The notes: generated by a model not told the origin, from the sequence alone. A stretch of DNA of 37,509 bases from Nitrosomonas sp. HPC101 (GCF_009833125.1 NZ_QRCC01000007.1:1-37509); one strand, 5' to 3'. Positions 7,552 through 16,372 are shown, numbered from the stretch's first letter. Made by a program: numbers and translations.

Positions 7552-8690
7552 GCCGTGGCTACCTCTGCTGTGGTGGTAAGCGTCGCCACGCCCGAGGCGG
7601 TGGCTTTGGTATGCAGGACGGCATAACCATTGTTATCGGATACACCCGGCGAAACTGCCGCTGCCACACCACTCATTACGCCCTGCACATGCACACCGCC
7701 AACAGGCTCTCCAGCATCACCGATTAGCCTGACCAGGCAGGGCACGTTCCTGCCCGAGCGCGGTAGTAGTAACGGGATTGGTTTGGTCAGCCTGACGGGC
7801 AGCGGGACGGGATACCAGCCCTTGACGCGAGATGTACAGCTCCCATTTATAGGATCATCCGGCAAGATCTGGAAAGCAAGCAATCTGCGATGAAAGCGAT
7901 CATAAGTATAGGCAATTGACTGGATCTGACCGGGACTTGCCATTAAAGGTGCTTTAAAAGTGGAAAAGATGCGCCGGTTGATGTAATCAACCAGATTAAA
8001 CATGCCATTCTTGCAATAAACAAAAAGACGCCCGTTATCTTCAGGAATGATTTGCTGTGGAATACCGGAGACATTCAATGTATCCAGCAAGGCGCCAGTG
8101 GTGAAATTGAAAATATCAATGGACGCACTGGAACCGGACGTGGCCGCTACCAGTAAATCATTTGTCCTGTCCGTCATGAAAACATCAAGGATGGCTTTAC
8201 CGTATGTGCTTGCCTCTATCGATACGCTCAATCTACGATCAAGATCAAGCGTATCGGGATCCATCGGGGACCATAATCCATCCCCCGGGGACAATATACT
8301 TGTCCCCCAGATACCTCCACCAGCATCCATCATCACATGGGCAAGTGTCATGCCGTCATAGAACGGGATGGCAGGTGTATTTTCTCTGGTTGTGGAATTG
8401 AGCGATTCCCCTGTTCCACCGTCGAACGAGTAATTACGAGCATACGAACCGGGAAAATATACAGTGTCATTCCGGGTAATAACATGCACTACCGCATCAG
8501 CAGTCGGCGTCCTTTTTCTTTCGGCATAGAGACCACTAATGAACTTCAGATTCTCTCCGTACAGAGTCGGGTTTGTGGTCAAGCCATAGCTGTCATTCTC
8601 CTCCGCCAACCCAAGCAGACGACCAGCTGTCCATAATTCACCTCTGGTCATATACTGTACTGGTTCGCTCTCATAAACCTGCCGGAACAT
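7548..8690 (-). CDS. Tail-tip protein, propeller-like body plus Ig-like C-terminus
   Basis: Residues ~1-280 of this 380-aa protein contain repeated beta units suggesting a propeller-like body (DVFMTDRTNDLLVAATSG, QQIIPEDNGRLFVYCKNG, IAYTYDRFHRRLLAFQIL). The last ~80 residues form an Ig-like unit of the bacterial Big_1/invasin type (VRLIGDAGEPVGG, then DNNGYAVLHTKATASGVATLT). The upstream gene has the same build. Its start shares one base with the stop of that gene, and its end overlaps the next gene by four bases. Such proteins may decorate the tail tip and aid adsorption; this is inference. Confidence 0.66.
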   Translation of the reverse strand: MFRQVYESEPVQYMTRGELWTAGRLLGLAEENDSYGLTTNPTLYGENLKFISGLYAERKRTPTADAVVHVITRNDTVYFPGSYARNYSFDGGTGESLNSTTRENTPAIPFYDGMTLAHVMMDAGGGIWGTSILSPGDGLWSPMDPDTLDLDRRLSVSIEASTYGKAILDVFMTDRTNDLLVAATSGSSASIDIFNFTTGALLDTLNVSGIPQQIIPEDNGRLFVYCKNGMFNLVDYINRRIFSTFKAPLMASPGQIQSIAYTYDRFHRRLLAFQILPDDPINGSCTSRVKGWYPVPLPVRLTKPIPLLLPRSGRNVPCLVRLIGDAGEPVGGVHVQGVMSGVAAAVSPGVSDNNGYAVLHTKATASGVATLTTTAEVATA

Positions 8691-9646
8691 CAGAATATGG
8701 CCTCTGCTGTGATGGTGACATCACCCAGCGCACCGGTCGATGGAGCAATATAATCAACTGCTGCAATCCCTGCGGAATCGGTACGGGATTGCAGATTCCC
8801 TAGCGCGCCGGGGTCGCCGGGTTGCAGTGACCAATCTATCAGCTCATTGTGACATGGCTCACCAGCATCTCCGGTAAGTTGCACCGTGTAGGTGGTTACA
8901 AGCCCCCTGGCGGGAGTTGTTCCTGCCGGATTGGATAGTGCGTGAGGTTTTGGCGTGGTGGCATAAATCTCCAGCTGGGCATTGGAAGTCAGTTTCACCC
9001 AGACGTTAAAACGCGGGCTGTACCATGCGCCAAGATTGCTGCCAATAAATGATCGTTCAGGGGTACCCTGTTTCAGGATGTGGTTATAGTAAACAATGGT
9101 GCCGTTCGGGTAGGTGATGGCGAATACATCCAGGTCCCTGGTAATTGACCAGGCCGGTTTGCCCCCCATGTTTATTGGAAGATCAGAAAAAATGAATTCA
9201 TCCAAGCCGCCACTGCCGTCCAGAGGCCATTGCCGGATAACCCGATACACGCTTCCGAAACTGCCTGCACCGATAAACCGGTCGCCTAATCGTACCCTCT
9301 GATAGTCGTAACTTCCCGGCCCCAGTTCCTTGTCACCATAAGTACCAGAGCGTTTATCGTACCTCCACATAGAGGTATTAAAAGGGTCATTGGTAATCAG
9401 ATAAACACCAGGCAGATTCTTCTCAAGGTCGATAAGCAGGCTACCGTAGTGGTTCCAGCTCAATTCGGTAGCCGTCCCATCCAGTTGAACCAACCAGGTC
9501 TTTTTCGAGGTTAAATTGGATGCGGAAACAATCAGCCCGACATCATCATCGTAATAATAGTTGTCTGGATCAGCTGATGACCCCTGCCACAATGGAACGG
9601 CATCAAGGGTCAGGATATCAAACGGGCCTGCGAGTATCTCAAGCAC
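8690..9646 (-). CDS. Tail-tip protein, beta-repeat body plus Ig-like C-terminus
   Basis: The first ~235 residues of this 318-aa protein show repeated strands (VGLIVSASNLTSKKTWLVQL, SRDLDVFAITYPNGTIVYYN), again propeller-like. The last ~80 residues are a Big_1-like Ig unit (VQLTGDAGEPCHNELIDW, then RTDSAGIAAVDYIAPSTG). LTGDAGEP is shared almost exactly with the Ig unit of the next gene, showing that the two are paralogous. The start overlaps the 73-aa Ig-only gene by eight bases. Confidence 0.66.
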   Translation of the reverse strand: MLEILAGPFDILTLDAVPLWQGSSADPDNYYYDDDVGLIVSASNLTSKKTWLVQLDGTATELSWNHYGSLLIDLEKNLPGVYLITNDPFNTSMWRYDKRSGTYGDKELGPGSYDYQRVRLGDRFIGAGSFGSVYRVIRQWPLDGSGGLDEFIFSDLPINMGGKPAWSITRDLDVFAITYPNGTIVYYNHILKQGTPERSFIGSNLGAWYSPRFNVWVKLTSNAQLEIYATTPKPHALSNPAGTTPARGLVTTYTVQLTGDAGEPCHNELIDWSLQPGDPGALGNLQSRTDSAGIAAVDYIAPSTGALGDVTITAEAIF

Positions 9647-9860
9647 CGGCGGTTACCTCGATAGTGATCGCATCTCCAGGGGTGCCGGGTACGTATTTAG
9701 CCCCAGCCAGGCCTGTTTCATTGGTTCTGTTTGAGAACGGGGAAAGGGTACCGGAGCCGGTAAGATTCCAGCTGACCGACCGGTTGGGCTTGCCCTGGTA
9801 CACCACGATGCACGAGGCATTTTCGCGGATCTGTTCCGGGTAAGCAGTCAAGGTAGCCAT
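9639..9860 (-). CDS. Small single-domain Ig-like tail protein
   Basis: The 73-aa protein is read from ATG at 9860 (MATLTAYPEQIRENAS), just after the tape-measure stop at 9863. An in-frame start at 9908 lies inside the tape-measure gene and is less likely. The whole chain resembles one Ig-like unit (SCIVVYQGKPNRSVSWNLTG, RTNETGLAGAKYVPGTPG), comparable with the C-terminal units of the next two genes. It may be a free-standing copy or the leftover end of a larger paralogue. Confidence 0.62.
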   Translation of the reverse strand: MATLTAYPEQIRENASCIVVYQGKPNRSVSWNLTGSGTLSPFSNRTNETGLAGAKYVPGTPGDAITIEVTAGA

Positions 9861-9862
9861 GT

Positions 9863-12295
9863 TTAACGAATCCCCACTGCCACGCGCGCCAGTTCGCCTT
9901 CCAGCCAATCTCGCATGGTGATACGCAATGCGTCGGGATGCAGTTGTACCGTCATGCTGGTGGGGGAGGAAGATTGTCCAGTCGTCAGTACAGGAGCTGC
10001 TGAAACCATGCCGCCTTCAGCATAGCCCATGCGCGGCCTTGCTGATACCGGTGCGCCCTTTGTAAGTGCATGCAGATTATCCAGAGCACGTACTCCCAGA
10101 CGGCGAACCGCATCTGCAGAAAATACATACTCCCCGGCATGCACCACGCCCGCCGGTTGATATTTGCCGCCGGGACCGGTGTATCCACCTTCTGCAAAGC
10201 CGAATGCACGGAACAGGCCGCCAAACATGGAACCACCACTGCCGGAGGAAAACAGACTACCGAGCGAAGAAAACAGGCTGGAAATACCATTTTTGAGGGA
10301 AACAAGAAAACCACTCAACTGATCGCCCAGGCCGTTGAACAGATCGGAAAACAGCCCGCCCTGACCACCTGCACCACCTCCTACTCCGCTTTTGAAAACA
10401 CTGAAGAAGGTTTCTGTGAGGCCGCCGGCCAGGTTGTTGGTAAGTGCCTTGAGGAAAGTATCACCAATAGCGGACAGCATCTGATTGATGTTGCCCTGTC
10501 CTTTGGCCACCCGGTAAAGGCCATCTGCAAAAGACTGGTGCACGCCACGCGCGACACTCTCAAAGATCTGATCTTGCCGTCTGAGTGCTTCCTCTGCCTG
10601 TCTGCGTAGTTCGTTATTGGCCTGTATCTTCCCTTGCAGCTCCAGCAGGCCGTTGATGTCCTCGATACCGCGTTTCTGCGCTTCCATCATCATCATGGCG
10701 GTTTCGCGCTGATCGTTTGACAGGCCGGACAGGAATACCTCTCGCTGAAGATCGTCGATGAATTCTTTCTGATCAGCCAGCTTGGTGCTGTTCAGTGCAT
10801 CAATCTCATTGGCGACCTGGGCGCGCTGATCATTCAGTGCACGTTCTGCAAGCGTTTGGCTAGTAGTAAGCTCAACCACTTCGGCCATGGCCTTAAGGCG
10901 ATCAGCCTCATCGGTGCCGGGAGCGAAGATGATGGCCTGCCTGGCTTGCTTCTGTCGTTCCAGCTCTGCGATTTCCCGGTTGGTCAGATCTGTTTGCAGC
11001 TGGGTAAGTTGTTGATAATAAGTGCCCGCATCAATGGCTTTGCTCTCGAACAAAGCACGAGCATTATCCATCTCGCGTTTTGCCTGGTCATCCTCCAGAC
11101 GTTTAACCTGCTGGAATAGGGTATCTTCCAGGCGCTTTCTTAACTGTGCCAGATCGTTTGCCCGCTTCATGGCACCGCGAGCAGATCCACTACCAGCTCC
11201 GGATGGAGGAGGCGTTCCATCACCCGTACCACGCCGCTGTCCATTATCCGGGCCAGGTTCAAAATTCAAGCCAGCAGATGCTTTTTCAAGATCGGCCAGC
11301 ATTTCCACAGTTAGCCTTCGCAGTTGTTCGCGTCGAGCGGTAAAGGCGCTCAGATCCCCTGTCTTGAGTAAATCCCAGAATGCGTCAAAGGTTTGCGCTG
11401 CTTCACCTGCATAAATGCCAAGTGATTGTGTCAGACGGATGGCAGGGGTCAGAAAATCTTTGATGAGGAATGTTCCGGCCTTGGTCAGGGCAATGGTAGC
11501 TGGCGCCAGAGCTTGTCCCATGGTGGCCTCTGCCTGTTTCATCTCTGTATTCAGACGGGCGAGTTGACCTTGCAAGCCCTCAGCAGCTCTAGCGGCGTTG
11601 CCGGTCTGGGCTTCGGTCTCGCGCATGATGCCGTTGACCTCTGCCTGTATTTTCTCCTGCGTGGTCAGCTGCTTAACGCTTTTGCCGACCTCGTCAGCGT
11701 ATTCTTTCCACAAGATGGAAACGTTTTTAGTGACGCCGGCGTTATCTACCAGGGTGGAATTCTCATTCTTCAGCCCCTCGGTTGCAGTAACAACGGCCTC
11801 TCCCATGGTCAAGTGCGACTGGCGATTGAACGCGGCAGCATCCTTCAGCCGGTTGAGCGTGGAAACTGCCTCGTCAATGTTGTAGCCACGGGACAGCAGG
11901 TTCTGTAATGCCTGGCTTGCTTCTTGTGTGGAGATCAGGCCATCCGCTGCCAGTTTTCCGGCTTCCTGCATTGCGCGGCCAATACCGACACCGCTGAAGT
12001 TGGCCACCGACTCCAGCCCGCGAAAAGCAGATTCTGCCTTGGCAAACTCTTGTACGCTGCTGCGCGCAAACCCGGTAATTGATCTCAGGCTGAACAGCCC
12101 TGCCAATGTCCTGACCAGATCCTTGGCGACCGATTGAGTCTTGAGCATGCCATCCCGCAGGCGGGAGGTGTTGTCTGGGACGGAACGCGCGCCCGTCTTG
12201 GCAACATCGTCCAGACCTTTGCCAAGATCGCGAATTTCATTCAGTCCATCGACCAGAGCCCTGATCTTGATATTCAGTTCACTGCTTTGAGCCAT
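9863..12295 (-). CDS. Tail tape measure protein
   Basis: The 810-aa protein is the longest in the tail block and follows the tail chaperone gene, the standard tape-measure position. The N-terminal part (residues 1-330) is helical (LNIKIRALVDGLNEIRDLGK, GFARSSVQEFAKAESAFRGL). Residues ~390-600 are strongly charged coiled coil. The C-terminus has hydrophobic Gly/Ser/Phe-rich stretches (LFSSLGSLFSSGSGGSMFGG), then FAEGGYTGPGGKYQPAGVVH and GEYVFSADAVRRLG, a motif typical of tape-measure C-termini. Its length sets tail length. At about 0.15 nm per residue, a tail near 120 nm would be expected. Confidence 0.92.
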   Translation of the reverse strand: MAQSSELNIKIRALVDGLNEIRDLGKGLDDVAKTGARSVPDNTSRLRDGMLKTQSVAKDLVRTLAGLFSLRSITGFARSSVQEFAKAESAFRGLESVANFSGVGIGRAMQEAGKLAADGLISTQEASQALQNLLSRGYNIDEAVSTLNRLKDAAAFNRQSHLTMGEAVVTATEGLKNENSTLVDNAGVTKNVSILWKEYADEVGKSVKQLTTQEKIQAEVNGIMRETEAQTGNAARAAEGLQGQLARLNTEMKQAEATMGQALAPATIALTKAGTFLIKDFLTPAIRLTQSLGIYAGEAAQTFDAFWDLLKTGDLSAFTARREQLRRLTVEMLADLEKASAGLNFEPGPDNGQRRGTGDGTPPPSGAGSGSARGAMKRANDLAQLRKRLEDTLFQQVKRLEDDQAKREMDNARALFESKAIDAGTYYQQLTQLQTDLTNREIAELERQKQARQAIIFAPGTDEADRLKAMAEVVELTTSQTLAERALNDQRAQVANEIDALNSTKLADQKEFIDDLQREVFLSGLSNDQRETAMMMMEAQKRGIEDINGLLELQGKIQANNELRRQAEEALRRQDQIFESVARGVHQSFADGLYRVAKGQGNINQMLSAIGDTFLKALTNNLAGGLTETFFSVFKSGVGGGAGGQGGLFSDLFNGLGDQLSGFLVSLKNGISSLFSSLGSLFSSGSGGSMFGGLFRAFGFAEGGYTGPGGKYQPAGVVHAGEYVFSADAVRRLGVRALDNLHALTKGAPVSARPRMGYAEGGMVSAAPVLTTGQSSSPTSMTVQLHPDALRITMRDWLEGELARVAVGIR

Positions 12296-12313
12296 GCTAT
12301 TTTTTCCAGAAAA

Positions 12314-12927
12314 TCAGAAATGCTTGAGCCAGGCTTTCCAGCCTTTCTCGTCGGCCATCCCGGCGCGAGTGGCAATCGCCATGGCCTTCAGGCGCTCCTG
12401 CTCCAGTTTTGTCAGTGCTGGGGAATAACGCCTGACTTGCGCCAGTGTCATTTCCAGCACGCTACCGAGGCCAGCCTGCCGGAAGGTTATATCGAGCTCT
12501 GCCCATCCGCATGATTGTGCTGCTCTGCCATGGATACGATGCGGCCGACTCCCTGCTTGATCTCCGGCAGCACCTTCTGGATAAAAAAATCCACGTTCAC
12601 CTCGACCACGGCATTCCCCAGCTTGATCAGCTCATCGATGTCAAGGTTATTTACAAACTCAACCTCGCGCCGGATGCCAATTGCCACCGCACGAATCACA
12701 GTGTCAGTGTGATTCATCAGTAACGTGGAGATATTCAGATCTGCCCAATTCTGGCCAACACCTCCGCCCAATGCTTGCAGGAGAGGGGCGATCGCCTGTG
12801 CAAATGCCGTTAGTTCTTTGACTTTGATCGGTGTCACTGCGATCACCTCGCCGGCTACGGATACCTCGATCACTGGTGGTATCAGATCGTCCAGATCAGA
12901 GTGAGACACATTGTTTTCCATATTCAT
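12314..12927 (-). CDS. Tail assembly chaperone, -1 frameshift product (gpGT-like)
   Basis: This is the long form of the tail chaperone, made by a -1 slip on T TTT TTT at 12589-12583. The first 115 residues are shared with the short form. The -1 frame is then open for 89 codons from TAT at 12583 to TGA at 12314. Its C-terminal part is clearly protein-like (AELDITFRQAGLGSVLEM, then LEQERLKAMAIATRAGMADE and GWKAWLKHF). The product is about 204 aa. In lambda the analogous gpG/gpGT pair loads the tape measure for tail assembly. The tape measure starts 19 bases further on, exactly as in the G-T-H order. Confidence 0.75.
12487..12927 (-). CDS. Tail assembly chaperone, short form (gpG-like)
   Basis: The 146-aa protein has a beta-rich N-terminus (IPPVIEVSVAGEVIAVTPIK), then helical segments (ELTAFAQAIAPLLQAL, LDIDELIKLGNAVVEVNVDF). 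This fits small tail chaperones found between tail tube and tape measure. Near residue 113 the codons GAT TTT TTT ATC form a perfect slippery heptamer in the correct frame, giving rise to the longer gpGT-like product. The abundance ratio of the two forms usually matters for tail assembly. The tail tube gene ends six bases upstream. Confidence 0.8.
   Translation of the reverse strand: MNMENNVSHSDLDDLIPPVIEVSVAGEVIAVTPIKVKELTAFAQAIAPLLQALGGGVGQNWADLNISTLLMNHTDTVIRAVAIGIRREVEFVNNLDIDELIKLGNAVVEVNVDFFIQKVLPEIKQGVGRIVSMAEQHNHADGQSSI
12583..12589 (-). other. Programmed -1 frameshift site T TTT TTT
   Basis: On the minus strand, seven T's follow GA in the zero-frame codons GAT TTT TTT ATC (12591-12580). 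This is an X XXY YYZ heptamer positioned for simultaneous -1 slippage. The -1 frame is then open without stops to 12314. I did not identify a clear downstream pseudoknot. Confidence 0.72.
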
Positions 12928-12933
12928 CTGGCG

Positions 12934-13698
12934 TTACGCAGCCTTCAGGATCTCGATATTGCCAAACTGCCCCAGCACCGGATCAGCGGTCGGCGTATTT
13001 GCCATCAGCAATTTGCCCTCGATCGCCAAGGTAGTAGCTTCTTCACCGAGGAAATTAAACTCATCCGTCGGGCTGAAAGCGATGCGCGGCAGCAGCACTC
13101 GCACGCGGGTATTGTCTGCCGTGGAAATGCCATCGAACCGGATCGCTTTAATAGCATTGGAAATCGAAAACGGCTTGATGTTCTCATGGCCGGCATAGGT
13201 GTAATCGATCTTGAATGGCTGGGTGTACGCAGCCAGATCCAATATCTTGATGCGGCCGTATTTGGCATGCGAAATTTCATAATCAGTATTCAGCACCAGT
13301 GTGGCTGGGGTGACATTATCAGAATCCTTAATCGTGACAGCTGAGATGTCCGGATATTTGGTATGGTAAAAACCATTGACGGCCATAGTCGGCATAGTTT
13401 CACCCGTGACCGCGCTGCCAGAGACAGTTGCCGCAGTACCATACAGCGCCATGGCCAGCATATTTTCATCAAACTCTTGCATCTCCAGCCGGATGGTGCC
13501 TTCCTTACTGGTTTCATATTCCATCAAGGTCAGCCGGCTGCCAGAGCAGGATTCCTTGATTTCTGACGTCTCGCGCGTCAGCGAAAGGCTCAGCACGCGG
13601 TTACCGCAGCCAATCGCTACCTCATTTTTTACCTTGTAAGTAGTCTGATCATAGTCGCCAATGTAGATCGGACCTTGCCCAACAATCACCATATCCAT
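12934..13698 (-). CDS. Major tail tube protein
   Basis: The 254-aa protein is beta-rich with the usual tail-tube features. It includes VIVGQGPIYIGDYDQ at the start, VLSLSLTRETSEIKESCSGS, GTIRLEMQEFDENMLAMALYG, and a C-terminal FSPTDEFNFLGEEATTLAIE. The segment from KNEVAIGCGNRVLSL to FDENMLAMALYG is common in tube proteins of lambda-like and P2-like prophages. It lies between the tail terminator and the tail chaperone, as expected. Tube subunits polymerise around the tape measure. Confidence 0.85.
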   Translation of the reverse strand: MDMVIVGQGPIYIGDYDQTTYKVKNEVAIGCGNRVLSLSLTRETSEIKESCSGSRLTLMEYETSKEGTIRLEMQEFDENMLAMALYGTAATVSGSAVTGETMPTMAVNGFYHTKYPDISAVTIKDSDNVTPATLVLNTDYEISHAKYGRIKILDLAAYTQPFKIDYTYAGHENIKPFSISNAIKAIRFDGISTADNTRVRVLLPRIAFSPTDEFNFLGEEATTLAIEGKLLMANTPTADPVLGQFGNIEILKAA

Positions 13699-13710
13699 GC
13701 TGTTAATCTC

Positions 13711-14148
13711 CTAAATTATCTGCTCAGGGTTGGAAATGTTCTTAAATTCAACCTTGTAATTCATTTTCGCCATACCGATCGGCTGTTCCCCTTCCCCAAA
13801 AATATCGATTCCAGTCGATTGCAAATCTGGCCAGCTCGGGGCGATCGTCTGGGTGGCAGCAAGTGCTTTCTCGATTTTGGCGCACTGCACATCCAGCGCA
13901 TCATCCACGCCGGTTTCTGCCTGGGCATATACCCGGATGACAAGATCAATTGTCCGTGTGGTGCGTGGGCTGCACCCGGATCGGTTCCCACCAATGAATG
14001 GATCAACCGTATCCAGATCGGTGGTAATCACCGCGCAGGGTAGTTCAGTTTGTGTGATCTGCTTGTCCCGATTGACGAAAGTGGTAATGCCTGCGCCCTG
14101 TACCACCGCTTTGATCTTGTCCCGCAACTGTTTACGAATATGGGCCAT
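13711..14148 (-). CDS. Tail terminator / tail completion protein
   Basis: The 145-aa protein is read from ATG at 14148, which shares one base with the stop of the head-tail joining gene (TGATG). The frame is open upstream, but that part lies inside the neighbour. The pattern MAHIRKQLRDKIKAVVQ, CAVITTDLDTVDPF, TIDLVIRVYAQAETGVDDAL and MNYKVEFKNISNP matches small tail terminators (gpU-like or minor-tail-Z-like). These cap the finished tail tube for head joining. Gene order supports the role. Confidence 0.75.
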   Translation of the reverse strand: MAHIRKQLRDKIKAVVQGAGITTFVNRDKQITQTELPCAVITTDLDTVDPFIGGNRSGCSPRTTRTIDLVIRVYAQAETGVDDALDVQCAKIEKALAATQTIAPSWPDLQSTGIDIFGEGEQPIGMAKMNYKVEFKNISNPEQII

Positions 14149-14432
14149 CAGGATGATTTCCGCAGTTGCAGTAACACCAGGCCGTGACCATCCGGCTCTG
14201 GCGCACCGGCTACCTTGTAGGCGGTGCCGTTGATGGTGACGGACGTGCCATCGGCGATGGCGGGTACGTCCGAGGATTTGCACAGCAGCGTGGGGTCACT
14301 GCTCCCGACCAGATCGATGCCGGTGTATGCGTTATCGAACAGCCCGACGATGGTCGCGCCATTGACAACAGCATTGACATAGCCCGGGGTGTCGTCATTG
14401 ATGAACACGTCCAGATCCTCGACGAACGCCAT
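14148..14432 (-). CDS. Head-tail joining protein (lambda gpFII-like)
   Basis: The 94-aa beta-rich protein starts MAFVEDLDVFINDDTPGYVN and ends in a short positively charged tail. Size and pattern (VNGATIVGLFDNAY, ADGTSVTINGTAYKVAG) fit the lambda FII/phage_attach-like head completion family, which forms the connector ring that the tail docks onto. Its start shares one base with the stop of the upstream gene, so the small joining proteins are coupled. Confidence 0.72.
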   Translation of the reverse strand: MAFVEDLDVFINDDTPGYVNAVVNGATIVGLFDNAYTGIDLVGSSDPTLLCKSSDVPAIADGTSVTINGTAYKVAGAPEPDGHGLVLLQLRKSS

Positions 14433-14773
14433 TATTCGCCCTTGCTGCCGGCTTTTACCCGCGCCTCATCAGCAGCCTGTACCGCTCTTTCGATGAGTGG
14501 TGCCTCCCGCTTGCTGCCGGTTTCCGCCGAATGGGCTTTCGCTTTAGCGGCGGCCGGTGGTGAGTCCGTTCCGATCCGTGCTGCCAGTGACTTGGGCAGA
14601 TCACCATCGTATTCAAACGATTCGCCGGCCTTGAACTGCACCGGCGCCACGATCCGGAATCGGCCGTCGTTCAGCTTATCCAGATTGTGTGCCCTTGCCG
14701 CGGCCTGCTGCGCTGTCAGCCCGAGTACGCCAAACTGCAGCGTCACGGGCCGGGTTGCGGTGTACTGTTCCAT
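14432..14773 (-). CDS. Head completion-type protein, hypothetical
   Basis: The 113-aa protein is read from ATG at 14773, preceded by GAGGAT five bases upstream. An in-frame start at 14860 lies within the capsid gene. The N-terminal half is folded (TRPVTLQFGVLGLTAQQAAA, RIVAPVQFKAGESFEYDGD). The C-terminal half is Ala/Lys/Glu-rich and probably disordered. Position between major capsid and gpFII-like protein suggests a head-tail adaptor (lambda FI-like position). I do not recognise the family with certainty. Confidence 0.65.
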   Translation of the reverse strand: MEQYTATRPVTLQFGVLGLTAQQAAARAHNLDKLNDGRFRIVAPVQFKAGESFEYDGDLPKSLAARIGTDSPPAAAKAKAHSAETGSKREAPLIERAVQAADEARVKAGSKGE

Positions 14774-14781
14774 GGCTATCC

Positions 14782-15768
14782 TCAGATCAGGGTGACCAGG
14801 CAGGCTTTCTTCCAGTCGCCATACGCTGCCGCGCGTTCGGTTTCGACTGAAACCAGGCATTCGTCATTTTTCTTGCAATGTTCCGAATCCAGCCACAACG
14901 TTTCCATCAGCAGGCCATCCAGGTTGTAGCCGGGGGCGGCATTGTTGGGTTTGCGCTGCTGACGGACGACGGGGCGCTGCGTTCCCTGGGTGGAGAACAG
15001 GGCGAATTTGTCTGTCCAGCTGGATAACCGGGGGCTGGCCTGCACACGGAAGCGGAAGGAATCCTGCTCGAAGATGACGTTGGTATCGCCGCCGTCGATC
15101 GAGCTGGCACGCAGTGCGGACAACGAAGCCATGAGCAGTGAGGGCGCAACCAGCACGATGAACTCGTTCATGTCTTCATTGACGTATTCGCCCCGGTCAT
15201 CCTTGAATCCGATCATTTGCTGAACGCCAGCCATGAGGGCGTGAACCATCTCCCCGGCAGACGGTGCAGTCACCGTCCCGTGATTGCTGACGGGATAAGT
15301 GGAAATATCGGCTGAGATATCGTTGCTCTGTGCGCCGGAATCGCCTTCTTCATGATCAGTATCAAAGAAGAACTGGCCGTCATAGCACACGCTGGCTTCG
15401 CCGTTGACGAGCAGCGGGGCAATCAGGCTCCACCAGTGGGCGGTGGTGCGGTCTGCCAGTTCATTCACGCGGGTTTGCACCTGGGTGGTTTTATCGTAAA
15501 TGATGTGTTTTTTAGGCAACGTGATACCGCCCTGGTATTCAACGTTTTTGATTTCCCACTCGGTCGCACGCAATTGAGAGAATTTCTTCTCGCCGCGCTT
15601 TGCCGTCATCTGCGGCACCATGCCCAGCCATGCGTAATTCTCGCTGTCCTGATCGGATTCAAATGGCGTGGTGGCGATGGCATCAATGAATGAGCTGGCG
15701 GTGTTCTGCTGCAGCCGTTCGTAGAACATGCCGATAACGCTGCGCTCGGTAATGATGGGTGCTGTCAT
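14782..15768 (-). CDS. Major capsid protein, Mu gpT-like
   Basis: The 328-aa protein begins with an N-arm and the pattern SENYAWLGMVPQMTAKRGEK, FEIKN-type strand WEIKNVEYQGGITLPKKHII and HWWSLIAPLLVNGE. DTDHEEGDSGAQSN, GEYVNEDMNEFIVLVAPSLL and WLDSEHCKKN follow. This corresponds to the Mu-like prophage major head subunit gpT family (HK97 fold). It is unusual beside a lambda-type portal and protease, though mosaicism of this kind is common in phages. It forms the icosahedral shell. Neighbouring decoration and protease genes agree. Confidence 0.82.
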   Translation of the reverse strand: MTAPIITERSVIGMFYERLQQNTASSFIDAIATTPFESDQDSENYAWLGMVPQMTAKRGEKKFSQLRATEWEIKNVEYQGGITLPKKHIIYDKTTQVQTRVNELADRTTAHWWSLIAPLLVNGEASVCYDGQFFFDTDHEEGDSGAQSNDISADISTYPVSNHGTVTAPSAGEMVHALMAGVQQMIGFKDDRGEYVNEDMNEFIVLVAPSLLMASLSALRASSIDGGDTNVIFEQDSFRFRVQASPRLSSWTDKFALFSTQGTQRPVVRQQRKPNNAAPGYNLDGLLMETLWLDSEHCKKNDECLVSVETERAAAYGDWKKACLVTLI

Positions 15769-15792
15769 GATCTTTTTCTCCTGTGTTCCTGG

Positions 15793-16332
15793 TTAGTTTC
15801 CGAGCCGGCGGATAAGAGTGTTCACCTTGGCAGCGAGGGATGCGATTGCATTCTTGGTGTCTGCATCGGAGATGCTCGCAAGGGTGTCGGATGCCGCTCC
15901 GGTTGTGTTGTCTGTCAACTCGGTGACCACCCCGCGGGTTGCGTTGAATTCGACGATGCCGAACCCGGTACCAATCCATGCCACGACATGGCCGATGCGG
16001 GTATTGCTGCCTTCGGTGAGGGTGAAGGTGTCGTCATCGGAAGCGTAGACATCCTTGCCGACATCGGTAATAGCCAGGCTGCCAATCGCCAGTTTGACGC
16101 GACCACGGGTACGGCAGCGGACAGACTCGCCACCTGATCCGCCGGTTGCGTTATCCGCCCGGTAGTCGGCAAAACCGCGAAACGGATCGCCTGCCTGCAG
16201 GGGTCTGGCGTAGCCGGAGCCGTTATCGCCGACGGCTGCACCCTGGTAGATGATGTCTGTCGCGATCACCGGAAAATCGTGAAAATCTCCCTGGTAGAAA
16301 TCACGCGGCTGGTCTGCTGCTAAAGTTGCCAT
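15793..16332 (-). CDS. Capsid decoration / cement protein
   Basis: The 179-aa protein is beta-rich (MATLAADQPRDFYQGDFHDF, IIYQGAAVGDNGSGYARPL, FRGFADYRADNATGG, VRCRTRGRVKLAI). This pattern fits capsid cement proteins of the DUF2190-like or gpD-like type. It lies between protease-scaffold and major capsid, the lambda D position. A C-terminal extension (NTTGAASDTLASISDADTKN to the end) is helical and Ser/Ala-rich, resembling tails that attach to decoration proteins. Such trimers stabilise the expanded capsid. Confidence 0.75.
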   Translation of the reverse strand: MATLAADQPRDFYQGDFHDFPVIATDIIYQGAAVGDNGSGYARPLQAGDPFRGFADYRADNATGGSGGESVRCRTRGRVKLAIGSLAITDVGKDVYASDDDTFTLTEGSNTRIGHVVAWIGTGFGIVEFNATRGVVTELTDNTTGAASDTLASISDADTKNAIASLAAKVNTLIRRLGN

Positions 16333-16372
16333 GATTCAGTTCCTTTTATGTGAGTGATCTGGTGTTCGATGC

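Noticed and set aside
10070..10609. A 179-aa plus-strand frame inside the tape-measure gene.
   Set aside because: It is antisense to a strongly supported gene, and its translation has no recognisable pattern.
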